Shown: piece after piece, positions 11,701 to 24,247 of the stretch
Position numbering within the stretch: position 1 is the first letter of the stretch
How the letters are laid out: each line of letters begins with the position of its first letter
Assembly: GCF_025698545.1 (NCBI RefSeq)
Contig: NC_068571.1
Location: forward strand, 48,827,733 to 48,891,732
Direction of reading: 5' to 3'
Origin: Gossypium raimondii
Lineage: Eukaryota; Streptophyta; Magnoliopsida; Malvales; Malvaceae
DNA: 64,000 nucleotides
Notes under the pieces: generated by a model
Database searches by the model: none
What the model was told of the DNA's origin: nothing
What the model saw: only the letters and a program-made list of their open reading frames with translations
Made by a program: the position numbers and the translations under genes

Positions 11701-13070
11701 GGTCCCCAACTCTCTTTTTCAGATCAGCTAATCCTTCTTTAGACTTTTGCACAGCAAGGGCTTTCTCTTCTATAGACTGCTTCAAAACTTCAATATAGTG
11801 AATAATCTGCAACAGAAAATAAGAAATACAAGTAATTTACATGAAAACAAGATAAAGATTAAACAAATTGAACAGAAGATAAACAGATGCTTGAGCTGAT
11901 GCTTATAAAGCAGCAGAGGTCGGGACAATAAATCAATAACCTTTTCAGCATTTTCTTTCTCACCCTTGAGAGTATCCTCCTTGCTATTCAGCACAGAAAC
12001 TTCCTGCACAAGTTTCTTAGATAAGGAATCTACTTCATCTGATAAAGCTTTAACTTTCCCACCCAAATTAGCTTCCTTTTCAGCAGTCAGCTTCGATATG
12101 TTAGTCTCCATATCTTGAATTTCCACCTTTACCCTTTCTGTATCATTATCTATTTCGGTGACCTTTGCCTTCAATCTTTGGACTTCACCAACCGCACTAT
12201 CTCTAATCCTCTTTGCTTCAACGTAATCATAAGCAACGCAAAATCTTTTAAGTCTATCCAGCTCAACATTCCCATTAGACCATTGCACATACTGCATTCG
12301 TTCTTTCCTTAACTTCTCCAAAGCAGGCAGTATTTCCTCATCAAGAAGCTTATTAATCTCATCAACCTTACTTTGTTTCTTATCAAGTGTTTTTAACACA
12401 AACTCTTTCTTTGTTTCATACATCCTCGTCCCGGAAGCCTCTTCGAGCATAGATAAAATCTCGGGAGGCTTCATATTCAAAACCTTGGTGATCCGACCTT
12501 GCATTATGACGAAATACGGATTGTTAACATTAAGTTGAACCGAATGGAAAAGATTCTGCACTTGACTCGGCTGCGCAAGTTTTCCGTTGATCAAATATTT
12601 GTTCCTTCCACCAACCACAATCTACGAAGGTTTCAATAAGATTTTCAGTTTTAAAAGATAGAGATAAACATTGCATTTGCAGCAATATTTCAAATTGAAA
12701 CAAAATCATAGCTGAAATAAAGAAAAGAAGAAGACAATTACGCATCACCTACTTGTCGAGTTACAGTGATTTCAGAGTGGTCCTCGTAACCGAGTGGACT
12801 CCGGGATCTATCGGAATTATCAAAGATAATGGAGACAGTGGCCTTGGTAACTCCGGCTTGGCCTTGCTTGTAAACTAGCTCTTGGAGATTGGCAGCACGA
12901 ACTTGTTGCAAATTAGTGATCCCTAAAACAAAACATATGGAGTCGAGGATGTTGGATTTCCCACAGCCGTTTAAACCGGTTATGGAATTAAAGAAAGGAT
13001 CGAAACCAGGGACCAGGGTCCTCGATGCATAGGATTTGAACCCTTCCAAACATATTTCCTTGATGTACAT
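5750..13070 (-). CDS. SMC2: Condensin subunit SMC2 (CAP-E), 20 exons, two apparent lesions
   Basis: SMC2 pairs with SMC4 as the ATPase core of condensin I/II, which compacts and separates mitotic chromosomes. Exons, 5' to 3': 13070-12753, 12621-11941, 11806-11663, 11555-11266, 11180-10995, 10920-10756, 10678-10619, 10400-10338, 10163-10072, 9845-9749, 8861-8751, 8623-8405, 8038-7907, 7836-7669, 7592-7408, 7250-7157, 7086-6998, 6834-6609, 6126-6052, 5869-5750. They tile about 1,171 codons, the usual plant length. The N-terminus has Walker A GLNGCGKS (residues 32-39). Long coiled coils flank the hinge, which ends in SGLLTGGSR. The C-terminus has signature LSELSGGQ and Walker B YILDEVDAALD. Exon 4 is 290 bases between phase-0 introns: one base is missing after EEKCL (11506-11520), shifting frame. 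No GT follows exon 11. Intron 8 uses a GC donor. This is either a decayed copy or a sequence with errors. Identity is certain; function is uncertain. Confidence 0.92.
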
Positions 13071-14461
13071 CGCGCCTTAAATTCAGGGACTCATAGAAGG
13101 AATGCTCTAGAATTTGAAAGAAAAGAAAATCGCATGAAATTGTGGAGGAAGTAACGGTAGATGCTGCGATTAGATTCGCATTTGGAGCGAAAAGCGAGTG
13201 AGGGAGTGTGTTCTGAGTTTGGAGCCGACGTACTCGGTAAGAGGAAACGGCGTCGGAGATAGAAACGGTGGCTTTTCAGAATTTCGAAAGTTAGCGTTTG
13301 AGATACTGTGTTGGTGGTGATGATGATGAAACTGACCAAACCAAAGGGCGGGAAACGGATGTGCCAATTGATTTTTCGAAATCTGACGGATGAGGAAGCC
13401 AAGTGTTTTTTTAGGTGATTTTTACAATTGATTTTTTTTTTACAATTTTATCCCAATTATTAGGTGATTTTTTAAGGAAATATCAATAAAAATTAATGAA
13501 TTGAACTCTCTCCTTTTTTTATATATTGTTTAACTAACATTGCAACTTTATCTATTTGTCATTATAAGTTTTGGAAAATTTATATTTAATCTATTATTTT
13601 ACATTTTATTTATTACATTTAGCCCGAAACTAATCTATTATTTTACATTTTATTTTATATTTGTTTAATTTTGACAACCGCTATCATTTTCATGGATTAT
13701 GGACACATTCATCCTCATCCCGTTGAGCTTCAATTTAATTTTCACACCTCTATTGGACTGGGAAGTAGCGCGGGAAAGTATGAAATGTTCATTTGCTAGT
13801 TAAGTATATCCTTTGTAAAGTGTATTCATTCCTTGGCAGTATGTCTCTCTAAGGAAGTCTCGGGGCTCCCAAGTACACGATTGTGTAGGTGTGTGCTGAA
13901 AGCGCTTCCTTGAATTGAATGCCAGCCTGTATCTGAACCCCCTTTCCATATCTCGGAGAAGGTATGCAAGCAAGTCATCTGTGCTAATAAATTCCTGCCT
14001 TTTATAGGTGGCAAGAAGCCGCATTTTTTAAAATCAAGTAAACATTTAAACATAAAATATATTTTTTCTATATTACATTATTATAATTTTACCCTTTTAA
14101 TACTTTCATATAATGGAGCGGGTCAAGACAAGTAATTACCTATATTCAACGTTAAAATATTTATAAATAAGTTGTCTTTAGGCTTTAGACATTATATTTA
14201 GTTGTTTAATTTAAGCATGTGATATAAAAATAGTAAAAGATAAAATTATGATATTAATATTTATAATTTTATTAAAAATTATTTTATAATATAATTATTA
14301 TTTCATCCTCCAAATGAGTTACACCTTATATAAAAATAAATATATTAATTATGTTAAAATACAAACTATAATTTTACAAAATACTAAGGGACTTGTGGAT
14401 ATCATATGGAATCTATCTCTTACAAAATAAGAAACTTAGTACAGAAGAAGACAAAGCACAG
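13071..14461. other. SMC2 promoter side and intergenic, one unexplained ORF
   Basis: Positions 13071-13400 are the 5' leader and promoter side of SMC2 and contain only shadow frames. Beyond that the DNA is A+T-rich except for a better-composed patch at about 13800-14024, where the minus strand is open for 74 codons (includes DDLLAYLLRDMERGF). I do not recognise it; it could be a stray exon or captured gene fragment. In Arabidopsis, as I remember it, NOA1 lies between SMC2 and TIP5;1, but nothing here resembles NOA1. Confidence 0.4.
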
Positions 14462-15393
14462 TTAAACTCCAGTTGTTCCATCGGAATTCACCCTTCCAGA
14501 AACATGACCGGGGAACACAATATTATCATACAGAAGCCCAGCCACTGCTGCTCCAATCAATGGTCCAACCCAATAAACTGCCTGGTTCTTGAACCGTCCA
14601 GCAACTACGGCTGACCCAAAGGCTAATGCTGGGTTCATTGACCCTCCAGAGAATGGTCCTGCCGCCAGAACCATGCTTCCTGCCATCAATCCTATTACCA
14701 GTGGTCCAATGCTCCTCAGTGGACCGCTTCTTGTGTCACCTCCGGCATAAACAGCGTACACCAAACCAAATGTCAGCACACCTTCTACCATGGATGCTCC
14801 GAACCCTGTCATTTCACTTGCAATTGTATATATTGGGACATCCTGTAAATACCTATAATGTCATTATAAGGGTAATGAAAAATGAAGTAACTGTATGATG
14901 GTGCAACAACAGATGAAATGATATACCTGGGAGACAGTGGCGACCTTCAACAAAAGGCAAGCCATCACAGAGGCCAACATTTGAGAAACCCAGTAAAACA
15001 GAGCAGTCGAGACACTTACATGACCCCCAACTGCCAACCCAAAAGTGACGGCGGGGTTCACATGCCCACCGGAAACGTTTGAGGCAATGTACACCGACGA
15101 GGACAGCGCGAAGGTGTTTGCAATGGCGACTAACACCAGACTAGACGGATCGGTTGCCAAGTCCGACATCAATTTCCCTGGTAAAAATAGAACAAGTCGG
15201 CCATCATGTCATGTAGGGGAAAAAAAACCCAGATTCATAAACAAGAATGAAAAAGGCACTAACGTGAAGCCATGGCAGAACCGACAACTACAAAGACATA
15301 AAAGAATGTGGAAATGAACTCAGCGAGATAAGATCTGAGGGCATCGGGGGTAACAAATTGCTTGAAACGGGCAGTGAAGGAAGCGAGAGCCAT
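14462..15393 (-). CDS. TIP5;1: Aquaporin TIP5;1, 3 exons
   Basis: A major intrinsic protein of the tonoplast-intrinsic group, a membrane channel for water and small solutes; the Arabidopsis orthologue is pollen-expressed. Exons, 5' to 3': 15393-15264, 15177-14927, 14842-14462, with GT-AG introns, giving 253 aa, matching TIP5;1 length. The start ATG at 15393 gives MALASFTARFKQF, followed by the first membrane span (AEFISTFFYVFVVVGSAMA). The two pore motifs are intact: GGHVNPAVTFG in exon 2 and GGSMNPALAFG in exon 3. The rest shows the expected six spans (for example TGFGASMVEGVLTFGLVYAV). The combination SSSVYIASNVSGGHVNP and FYWVSQM.ASVMACL is characteristic of TIP5;1 rather than TIP1-TIP4. 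No lesion was found. It lies between SMC2 and PEX11B, as in Arabidopsis. Confidence 0.93.
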
Positions 15394-15699
15394 TTCGTAA
15401 CAAGAAGAATATGATGAAATGGAATTTGTTTTGAGTATATAAAAGAGGGTTGAGATTTCTGGTTAAATTGCTTTTGAATACAAAGAAGGGGCGAGGGAAG
15501 TTTATAACAAGCATGAAAGGTTGCGACCTGTTCATGTTCAAAAATTAACCGCCCACTAGTTCACGTTGTTTCTGGCGGTCTATACCGTTACGTTGATTTG
15601 GCGGGGAAGCCAACTGTTAAATGTGTAAGGCTTGGGCCAGCTGCTACGTAGATCTGCTAAAGAGTGATGCAAATTCAAAATTTGTAGTTCCATTTTTTA

Positions 15700-16160
15700 A
15701 GTACACACCAGACCCAAAAATGAATTTAAACTATGTTTAAACTCGATTCAGATTTAAAATATTAAATTAGAGCTTGAACAGCTTTATTTGAATTAATTTT
15801 TTATATAAAAATAAATTTAAAAAAGTATAATACATTTAATATATTAAAATAAATGTATCCCAATAGATTCAAAATACATTAAAAAAGATTTTATACTTAA
15901 ATAACATTAAAATAGCTACAACTTAACAAGCAAGATAGTAGCAAAATTAATAATAAAACAAGAGTTATGTAATATCTAAATAATAACAACAAACAATAGG
16001 AGTAAACAGCAACAAAAGAGAAAGTATAGATTGATTTGGGTCGGGTCGAGCTCGGGTCAAAAAATCCTATTTGAGGCTCGGCCAATTTAAAAAACAGACT
16101 CTCTTTTTTTTTGTTCTAACCCAAATTTTAAACCTATATTTTTATCCAAACTCTCCCACT
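15700..16160. repeat. Dispersed repeat family R, copy A
   Basis: This stretch shares blocks with two others in the window (27086-27770 and 48895-50000). They include an A-rich part reading 'acattaaaatagctacaa' and 'gtagcaaaattaa', a 'cgggtc...tgaggc' block, and a 'ttttatccaaactct' tail. The copies are diverged and have no coding capacity. The family resembles non-autonomous DNA elements with GGGCC-rich ends, but I could not fix the termini. Confidence 0.5.
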
Positions 16161-16589
16161 TTTCAACAAACTTTCGAGTCTGGATTAGGACTAAGTCTAC
16201 TGTTATGCTAGTAAGCTTGATTGAGTTTCTTCCTTGTTTATGTTTTATCCCATATATTATTGTAAACAATTCTTTTATTTAACTCTTTTCAAATATTAAT
16301 ATAATAGATTCATGACATATGCACGGTATTGGTGAAAAATTTATCCAACAAATATTTGTTAAAATTTATATAAAAAGCCAAACTTTGCTATGTATAATGT
16401 TGTTGTTTAAATTTTATTATTGATAAATTTTATTGATTTTATGAACTACGAAAACAAAACAAAACATCCTTCTAATGATATAATTTAACTTATAAAAGGA
16501 ATAATTTTCTTTTGATAAATTTTCAACACATTGGGACTCAGTTGATAAGTAACACCAACTCAATCGAAACTTTATTAAAGACACACACA

Positions 16590-16611
16590 ATATATATATA
16601 TATATATATAT
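16590..16611. repeat. (TA)n microsatellite
   Basis: About eleven TA units in a row following an (AC)n run. Simple repeat, no further signal. Confidence 0.85.
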
Positions 16612-16792
16612 CATCTATAGACATTTCTATCATTTTATATTATATGTGAAATTTAGAAAATAAACGTGATAAGATTTAATACTATATAACTTTACAATTT
16701 CAACTAAAACTTTCCTTGTTTGTTATGTTAAAATTTTTATTTCACCCAAAATTATAATATTATATATGTTTTTGCTTTAATTGTAGTCATAC

Positions 16793-17176
16793 TAGAGGTG
16801 CTCATGGGCCGGGCGGCCCGGCTCGACCCGACGGCTCGCCCGAAATATGGGAGGGTTTGGGTAAAAATATAGGTCTGAAATATGGGCTTGGGCAAAAAAA
16901 CGATGCCCGTTTAGAAAACGGGCCGGGCCTCGGGCACCACTTTTTTGACCTGGGCCCGGCCCGGCCCGATATAATAAATATATTAATTTTTTTAATTTTA
17001 AAATATTTTAAATATACTTTTTTTAATTTTTTTAATTTTTAAAATAAAAACGGGCCGGGCCGGGCTTATGATTTTTTTCTCAGGCTAGGCCTGGGCAAAA
17101 TTTTAGGCCCACATTTCGGGCCTAGGACTCGGGCCGAAATTTTTTATGGGCCCGGCCCGGCCCATGAACACCTCTG
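16793..17176. mobile_element. hAT-type MITE with 8-bp target-site duplication
   Basis: A 384-bp non-coding element flanked by perfect copies of the octamer AGTCATAC (16785-16792 and 17177-17184). The ends are inverted repeats: left TAGAGGTGCTCATGGGCC, right end read backwards CAGAGGTGTTCATGGGCC. An 8-bp duplication and ends of the T/CAGAGGTG form place it with hAT-superfamily derivatives. The arms are strikingly G+C-rich (repeated GGGCCGGGC) around an A+T core, so the single strand can form a strong hairpin. No transposase is present. Confidence 0.85.
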
Positions 17177-17184
17177 AGTCATAC

Positions 17185-19229
17185 GTTAAGTGACACCAAT
17201 TCAGTTGAGAAAATATTAAAAATTAAGTTTTAAAATAATTAAAAAATATTAAAATTTATCAAACCCATATTATTTTTCCTAAGTTAAAAGACTATCAAAT
17301 TATTATTTTATTAAAAACATGAAAAGACAAAAATACTATTGTATTTAGGTTATTATTTTTAAAAGTACAGATATTTTAATAATTTTATAATTAAATTAGG
17401 TGTCCATCTAACTCGTGAAATTAAATTAATTAAAAGTGATAAAAGATGAGATGGATGAATGCGAAAGCAGATCATAAAGTTCGTCAAAGTCACGGATTTG
17501 ACTTAGGGCTCTAGACATTTGGAAAGAAATTTAGATTTTGACACAACTTGAAAAGTCAAATAAAAAAATTAAAATAAATAAATAAAATAAAACAATAAAT
17601 CAAAGATTAAGGAAGCAAATAAAGAAGATAAATGGCACGAAGAATCCACAATCCCCTTCAAGCGGTTCTAATGTCCCCTCCAAGATAGAAACATTGGCAA
17701 AAAAAGTTTAAAAATGATTCCCACAATCTAAAAAGATTGTTAAAACTATTCTAAAAGAAATTTAAGAAAAATTCTTAAAAAGAAAAACCCAGAGAGAATT
17801 TATTAATTCAAAAGAGAAATAGAATAATAATGAATTAAATTAATTGTGTACAATACAAAGGCCTATATATAGGCTAACTAAATAAATCTAAATAAAATTT
17901 TTAAATATACTAGAACTCTAATTTAATCTAAATAAGAAGTAGTTTTAAACTAAATTTTCTTATTAACATAAAACTCCTAAATAACTTAAAATACTTAATA
18001 ATTATAAAAAATTTAGAATAAAATAATAAGATCTGACAAATATAATATTGGGCTCATATATAATAAAAATTAAGTCTAAAAGCCGAACCCAATATGATTT
18101 AAACTCGAATTAAAAGCCCAAAATTCGTAATTACCGTTATAATCTCGTTTAGAAATTTTGCCCGTGCAGTCTTCACTAAAACAGTCATAACTTGAGCTCC
18201 CGAACTCAAAATCGAGTGATTCAAAATGCGTTTCGCAGCTAAGAGATAGATCTTCAAACACCATGAGACATCTCAACCCAAAAAATGTCAAGATCCTATC
18301 CAAAAAATCGTTGCAAGTCTGCTGATTTCCTAAGCCTGAAAATTGACAATTTTAATGATTGAAATCTAATAAATTTCATCTCATTTGTGCATGTATCAAA
18401 AAGCTTAAAGATAGAGATAAATAATTAGATTATTATATGTGTATCTATGTCTGCTAATATTTTTAAAAAATCTTCCAACATTTATTCAATTAATTATCAC
18501 AACCTTTGCAAACAGTATAGATGATAGTAAATAATTATTGATAAAAATAATATTATATATATATAGGTGGGGTTTTTTTTTTGAAATGAAAATCCGATGC
18601 GTCATCCATTAACTTGCAGCCACATACGGTACCTCAGGACTACAAATATTTCCTAAAGCCAAAAACAAAACCAAAAAACCTTTCACTGGCTCCTAAACAA
18701 CCTTTCCCTTTGCTTGCATCAGATAACCTGTTCTTGAGCAAACTCGCTAATCTGTCTTCCGTTCTGAACCTCCAGTTGTTCGGAGATTATACCCCTTTAA
18801 ACATCCTCCGGACTCAGCAAACTACAGAGTTCCAACTACTGTCTCTGTATACCCATTCTATCTTTCGTAATGAGGGGTTCCAAGTGATTGGTTTTTTAAA
18901 AAAGCAAGTAATTTATTTGAGAATAAATCACATTTTGTCTTTATTTGATGAATGTATTAGAATAAAATTTTTATTTGATAAATGTATTAAAATAAGTGAC
19001 GTTAAACTCATTTAGTTGTTTATTTCAGGTATAAATTATTGTATAAAAATTCGTGCAACACATTCAAAGTAAAATTAGGAGGTTGATATCAAGGGTAAAA
19101 GCCAACAATCATTTCTTCTGAAGCCTTTGCTGAGCGATCAACTATTTCGTCTACACATGCCTAATATCAATATCTCAATCTCGACGCATCTCGGATGATA
19201 TGAATGACATACGAATCCGGTTAATATAT
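17185..19229. other. Intergenic, repeat-like, no recognised gene
   Basis: Mostly A+T-rich. Positions 17600-18400 look like retroelement-derived non-coding DNA, but I could not assign ends or family. An open frame of 133 codons on the plus strand at 18614-19015 starts with ordinary composition and then degenerates to A+T-rich sequence. It matches nothing I know and is probably not a gene. Confidence 0.4.
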
Positions 19230-20575
19230 CATCAAAGTACTTTTAACATTATGCAACGCTTCCAAATAATCCGTTTCTAACAAGAATACCCCAAAGTTCC
19301 ACCTCATAAGCACTACTCAACCCGATATTCTTTAAAATCCCAAGCACCACGAGCTGGATGCACCTCGGATCACGTCGCCTGCCATTCCTATTACGTATTC
19401 CAAGTTCTGGCCACCGTCTACATTTACTTTCCATTTCCCCATCAATGGCGGAGACCATGAAAGTTACGTCCACCTTCTTTGGACATTTGTAGATCCCTAA
19501 TTAAATCTGTTTCAATTGACTTAAAAATAAAATCGCTTCTTTATATCTCATGCAATGATGATAAAACCATCATTGTCTACACAACCAAGCTTAAAAATAT
19601 AAGCATTTCTTCTCTTCCATAATAACCAACAAACAAAGAAAATATCCCGGTTTTTTATAGAGCTCGAAAAATACCAAGACCTGGTAAGGTTACGAACAAT
19701 CCAGTCCTCAATGCTTAAATTATAAAACTCTGCTAACTTATCGTTATTTACCAGACTATTCCAGCAAAGGATCGTCATCGAGCATCTTCTCAATACATTA
19801 TCTATATCCTCAACATTAGTACCACATATATGAAAACTAGAATCCATAGTCAAATGCCTCTTAACTCTTTCAACATTAGTTAGCACCTTTCCACTGCAGA
19901 CCAAACACAAGAAAGCTCTAACTTGTTGTGGACAGCGAGATTTCCATAGAACTTTACCATCTCGGATTCAAGGGACAAACCATTTGGTCCATGGTTGCAT
20001 ATGTTGATTTTGTACTGAAAATTCTCCTTCGTCCCATTTCCAACCGGGCCAATCCATAATCTCTTCACCACAGGGAGGACGAATAGGCGCAATCTTGGCC
20101 AAGCATTGAGTCGGAAGTAAGAAACTAAACTGATTCCATGCACATTGTCCATGCTTAGTCACCATATCTCTAACTAAAACATGAAACGCCGGTATCAAAA
20201 TCGATTGCAAACAATAAGCCGCAAGGGACTCACTTCCATGGATCCAAACATCTCTCCAAAAGTCAACAGAACGCCCATCGCCCAAAACCCCAACAACTCC
20301 ATTTCAAACCTCATCCCAAACCTTACATAGTCCCTTCCATAATCGTGATCCATTTCTAGGATGAAGAACCTCCTAAAGCCTTCTATCAATTTTATACTTA
20401 GACCGAAGCACTTGTACCCATAAATGATCCATACGAGCCACCAACATATAGTCATTCTTAACAAGAAAGCTATTGTTCAATTGATTGTTTATAAATAGTA
20501 TAGAATCTAGTTGTTTATACTTCGGATAAAAAGAAATTAGTGGGTTGATCTTTTGTAGAGTAGATGACATATTAT
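19230..20575 (-). mobile_element. L1-type LINE 3' fragment, minus strand
   Basis: Several minus-strand frames, in order, match the C-terminal half of plant LINE ORF2. They are FLVKNDYMLVARMDHLWVQ and VLRSKYKIDRR (about 20570-20390), then GDGRSVDFWRDVWIHG (about 20285-20240), then the zinc-ribbon-like zf-RVT region with CHIC-type spacing (FHICGTNVEDIDNVLRRC, about 19830-19770), then an RNase H trace (IGLSSAYEVELWGIL, about 19330-19275). Frame changes occur between each segment, so it is a dead copy truncated at its 5' end. It is independent of, and opposite to, the LINE fragment at 3.7-4.6 kb. Confidence 0.75.
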
Positions 20576-21886
20576 ACTTGATAAATATACTATTAAAAAT
20601 GATATTTTTGGTAATTTTACTACCGAATTATTTTCATAGAGTTAAATGACGTCAAACTTAGTTAGCTTCTCTATAATAAGTACAGATGGAAATTATTTTC
20701 TATTATAGATAAAAGGAAAACTTCACCACAAGTACGTTCCATAGAAAGCACGCCTCACCCATTGTAGGTACCTCACCACACCAATTATACCTTAAAATGA
20801 GATATATTTAACTTTTTTTTTATCTCACGCTACGATATTCTTATAATATTTAATCTCATCGCGCTGCAGTTTTTACACTAAATGCACTATTCATCGAAAG
20901 AGACCCTAAGCCTTACCAATCACATGACACATGGATTTAATTGAATCCATCTACCTATAAGACAAGACTCTCCTCAACTTGCAACACTGTTGTTTAAGAG
21001 AGATAATAACTCATTAAACCTACCAAACTAAGGGATGATTGATCGGATGAAGACCACAAAAGTTAATGCAGGGAACATGCAAATATAGAACTTCTCTCCA
21101 ACTTCCTCCTTGACCCTTTTCTCTCTCCCACACTCTCTCTTTCTAATTGACCTTGCATCTTAGTAGCTCGGGATGCAACTCTCCGCACACCTCTATGCGA
21201 ACCGCCCTCAACATCCTTCTCCATCTTCGATAATCAACAATTATAGTGTCACTTTTCAATGATAAAAATGGTAGCTTTCACAAGCCACCGACTCTTTGGA
21301 CGGCTAAGTTGATTACTTATTTTTTTAGTTTGATGAGAAATGGTTACTTTTAAGTGTGTACCCCAATACCCCAATCATGCATGATATAATATCATTGTTA
21401 TGTGGATCTCAAATTTTTTGGATTAATTCAAATCAAATTATTTTAAAATCAACAAATGAACAATTTACGATAAACAATGGCATAATAAAATCAAATGCCA
21501 GCTCACATCTTAATCCACTTTGGGGCTGGAAATTTTGAAAACTTCTGAATCACACAAATAATATGCGCATAAAAATGGCATGCTAAGTACTGCCAAAAAT
21601 AGATGATAATAATAATTAAATGAACCGAAAAATTAGTGTAGCAGAGAATATTTGGAACCACCAAAGCATTTCCAGTATACTGCTGCTCTAAAACTCCATA
21701 ATCGAAAATGGCGTTCTCAGTCGCAAAAACAATTGAAAATGAAAATCTTGAGTAATTTCACAAATATTCACAGCTGAAAGGCTGATCTCCTTACTATTAT
21801 TGGAAATAAATTCAATTTATGATGGAAAAATATAAACATAAAATTGCAAAAGATTTTCAGCTTCTACAGACTAGAAATTAATCAGC
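20576..21886. other. Intergenic; holds a degraded MITE relative
   Basis: No gene was recognised. Positions about 20795-20915 share internal blocks with the MITE at 1327-1481 but have lost clear ends. The rest is A+T-rich. Confidence 0.45.
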
Positions 21887-22246
21887 CTATATTATACATC
21901 TGCAGCAATATAGTAATAAAAGTTTCAAGAACTCGACACACCCGAAATTTGAGATTGATCTTTTCTTTGATCGTTGCCTCAAGTATTTTTGTGCTGTTTC
22001 TTTTTGGTAACTCTCCAGCACATCTTCCTTGTAAAGCAAATCTCTGGTGTCTCTTATATCGTCGGTGCCGAAAAATACGTCTCCGATGGTGCCGCGATTG
22101 ATAGACGAGTGGTACAAAGAATCGGAAGAAGAAGATGTGGAAAGGGAAGAAGATTGGGTAAAGTATTGGCCTCCACTGTCACCACCACCGCCTGTATGAT
22201 CATAGAAGCTGCCACCGTCGTCATAATTTGGGATTCCTCTGGCCAT
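21887..22246 (-). CDS. Small protein of unknown function (119 aa)
   Basis: An open frame with better-than-background composition. I start it at MARGIPNYDDGG (22246); an upstream in-frame ATG at 22348 gives a less plausible extension. The protein is Gly/Ser/Asp-rich over its first 50 residues (GGGGDSGGQ, SSSLSTSSSSDS). A charged stretch follows (DIRDTRDLLYKEDVLESYQKE), then a basic patch (RQRSKKR) and a short hydrophobic Cys-containing tail. I do not recognise the family. The last 25 codons look like run-on into non-coding sequence, and a GT donor near the end of the good part (GGGTGTGTC) suggests the true protein may continue in another exon to the left that I could not locate. Confidence 0.4.
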   Translation of the reverse strand: MARGIPNYDDGGSFYDHTGGGGDSGGQYFTQSSSLSTSSSSDSLYHSSINRGTIGDVFFGTDDIRDTRDLLYKEDVLESYQKETAQKYLRQRSKKRSISNFGCVEFLKLLLLYCCRCII

Positions 22247-23657
22247 GGAAAAAGGTTTATGGGAAGAAGAGAGGAGTTTGATTAGGTTATGGAATTTTTT
22301 TAGTCCATTCCATTCGGGAGATGGATGACAATAATAGACCGACTTCAATTATATCAATTAAGGGTTAGACTCCTATCGTAATTCAAACTACGACGTTTTG
22401 CAGCCAATATTCTAATATTCCTTTATTTATTTACTTATTTTGATAAATTAAATCAGAATAATTGATTAGTTTAATTTTAAAAATTCAAAATTGAAAATTA
22501 ATGACGTAATTATAAACAAATGGTGTTAGCATATTTTATTTTATATCTCATGTCATTAAATATTCAAAAGAATTTAAAATAATTAAAAAGTGGTTAAAAT
22601 TCTTTAAAATTTAAAAAAGTATAAAAATCATAAAAATTAAACCACAACGTTTGACTCTGTCCAACTACTTCCTTGAGTTATCCTTAACAATAAGATTATT
22701 TCGATAAAATAATTATCGCTTATCATTTATATCTTTTATGTTTTACAATTTAAATGATATTATATTACTCATCTATCAAGACTTGACATGTGGCCTATAA
22801 ATTCATGAAACAATTATCTATTTTTAATAGTTTAATGTCACGTCAATATTTTTATTTTAAAAAATTAAATCTAAATAAAATGCTGAAATTTAGAATTAAA
22901 TTACTGTTGTATCATTAAATTATTGAAAAGAGATGTGGCTCAAAAGGATTAATTGCTCTGTTAGTGCTTGAAATTTTTAATTTGAGACAAATTTTTTATT
23001 TTGGACTTTGACCTCAATGATTTTACATTTTATTTCGATCCTATTAATAAAAATTTTGGCTTCCCCCTTGCCTTTCTCATTCACCATTTCTCTATCTCTT
23101 CCATTGGGTCCCATTTCTCATTATTTTTCTCCTTTTTAACCTCTCGAAGAGTATGACTTCCCGTCCAAACAGACAGGGCCAACTGTCTTGAATCTTCGCC
23201 AATTGTAGCAAAAATATCGATAAAACGGGATACTAAAACAAATCGATATTAATATGTAGTAGGTTTAATGAATATATGATATATCCATACTAATTACTTC
23301 GTTTGAATAAAAATAATGTACTATACATTAAATATATTTTTGTAAAAATAATCAAACTTATCTATTCATTTGAGTCTAAATTATTTGAATCGGCTTCAGG
23401 TTTTGAAAAGTAAGGTCGGGCAGGACTCGAGAATGGTGAAATCAAATTCAAGTTTGTTTTAATCAAACTCGAAAAACTTGTCTCATTTCATATCCAAATT
23501 TTAGTGCACAAACAGAGGATGTAAAATAAACGATCCTTGCATAGATGGGTTGAAACCTTTCGCCAAATTTCATCACACTTTCCATTTACGATGAAACCCA
23601 AGAAATAATTTGCAAGAAAATTTAGAAAAATCATTCTTTCTCTAACCAAAACATTAA
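22247..23657. other. Intergenic, no gene seen
   Basis: A+T-rich spacer between the small unknown gene and the dynein light-chain gene. No repeat ends or RNA genes were recognised. Confidence 0.5.
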
Positions 23658-24247
23658 TTAGGCATTATTAATTTTCAATCTATGCAAGGAAGGAGGTTTA
23701 ACAAGCGGACGAACCTCCGTCTTGAAGAGAAGGAAACAAAGCTTGTCCACCGAGAAGTACAAGAATCCTCCGCCGGCGTGCGTCACAAACGACCCAAAAC
23801 TCTTCCCCACTATGCAATGCCATGCCGGTCCGTACAACGCATCAAATTCCTGCATCCCCAAAAAAACAGTTTTTTAGCAAAAAAAAAAAAAACTCAAAAC
23901 CCCCAACATCCAAAAATGTGACTGAAGAAGCAAGCTTTTAGGTTTACCTTCTTAAGGCACATTGCGACCTGCGTAGGTTTGGTAATACCTGGGTTGTTAG
24001 CGTCGACTAAAGCTCTGGCTTTCCGGATAGCTCGCTCTTGCATTGCGAGAGGCATATCGGCGGATCTCAGGCGGACGTTCAAATCGATGGCCATTGCTGC
24101 CAGTTTCAATTGGTTTGGAGGAGGAGGTGGTGGCGGAGCTCTGGCGACCGGCGGCAGAGATGAAGAACGCTGGAGCCTACACTGTGAAAGATTTTTGGGT
24201 CTTTCGTCAATATTTCTTCGTCCATTATAAGAACGTTGTCTCTCCAT
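23658..24247 (-). CDS. LC8-type dynein light chain, 2 exons
   Basis: An LC8/DYNLL-family protein, a small dimeric hub that binds short peptides in partner proteins. Plants lack axonemal dynein, so the role is likely as a general dimerisation partner. Exon 1 is 24247-23948 and exon 2 is 23849-23658, joined at CLKK/EFDALYG by a GT-AG intron, giving 163 aa. An N-terminal extension of about 65 residues is basic and proline-rich ([10 protein letters not shown]). The LC8 fold follows from about residue 50: [18 protein letters not shown], then [20 protein letters not shown] and [26 protein letters not shown]. The motifs [19 protein letters not shown] and FYFS-type strands are the family hallmarks. 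The extension is typical of a plant-specific LC8 subgroup. Confidence 0.88.

Noticed and set aside
18614-19015. 133-codon plus-strand ORF
   Set aside because: The second half is A+T-rich run-on, no known domain is seen and no exon partners were found.
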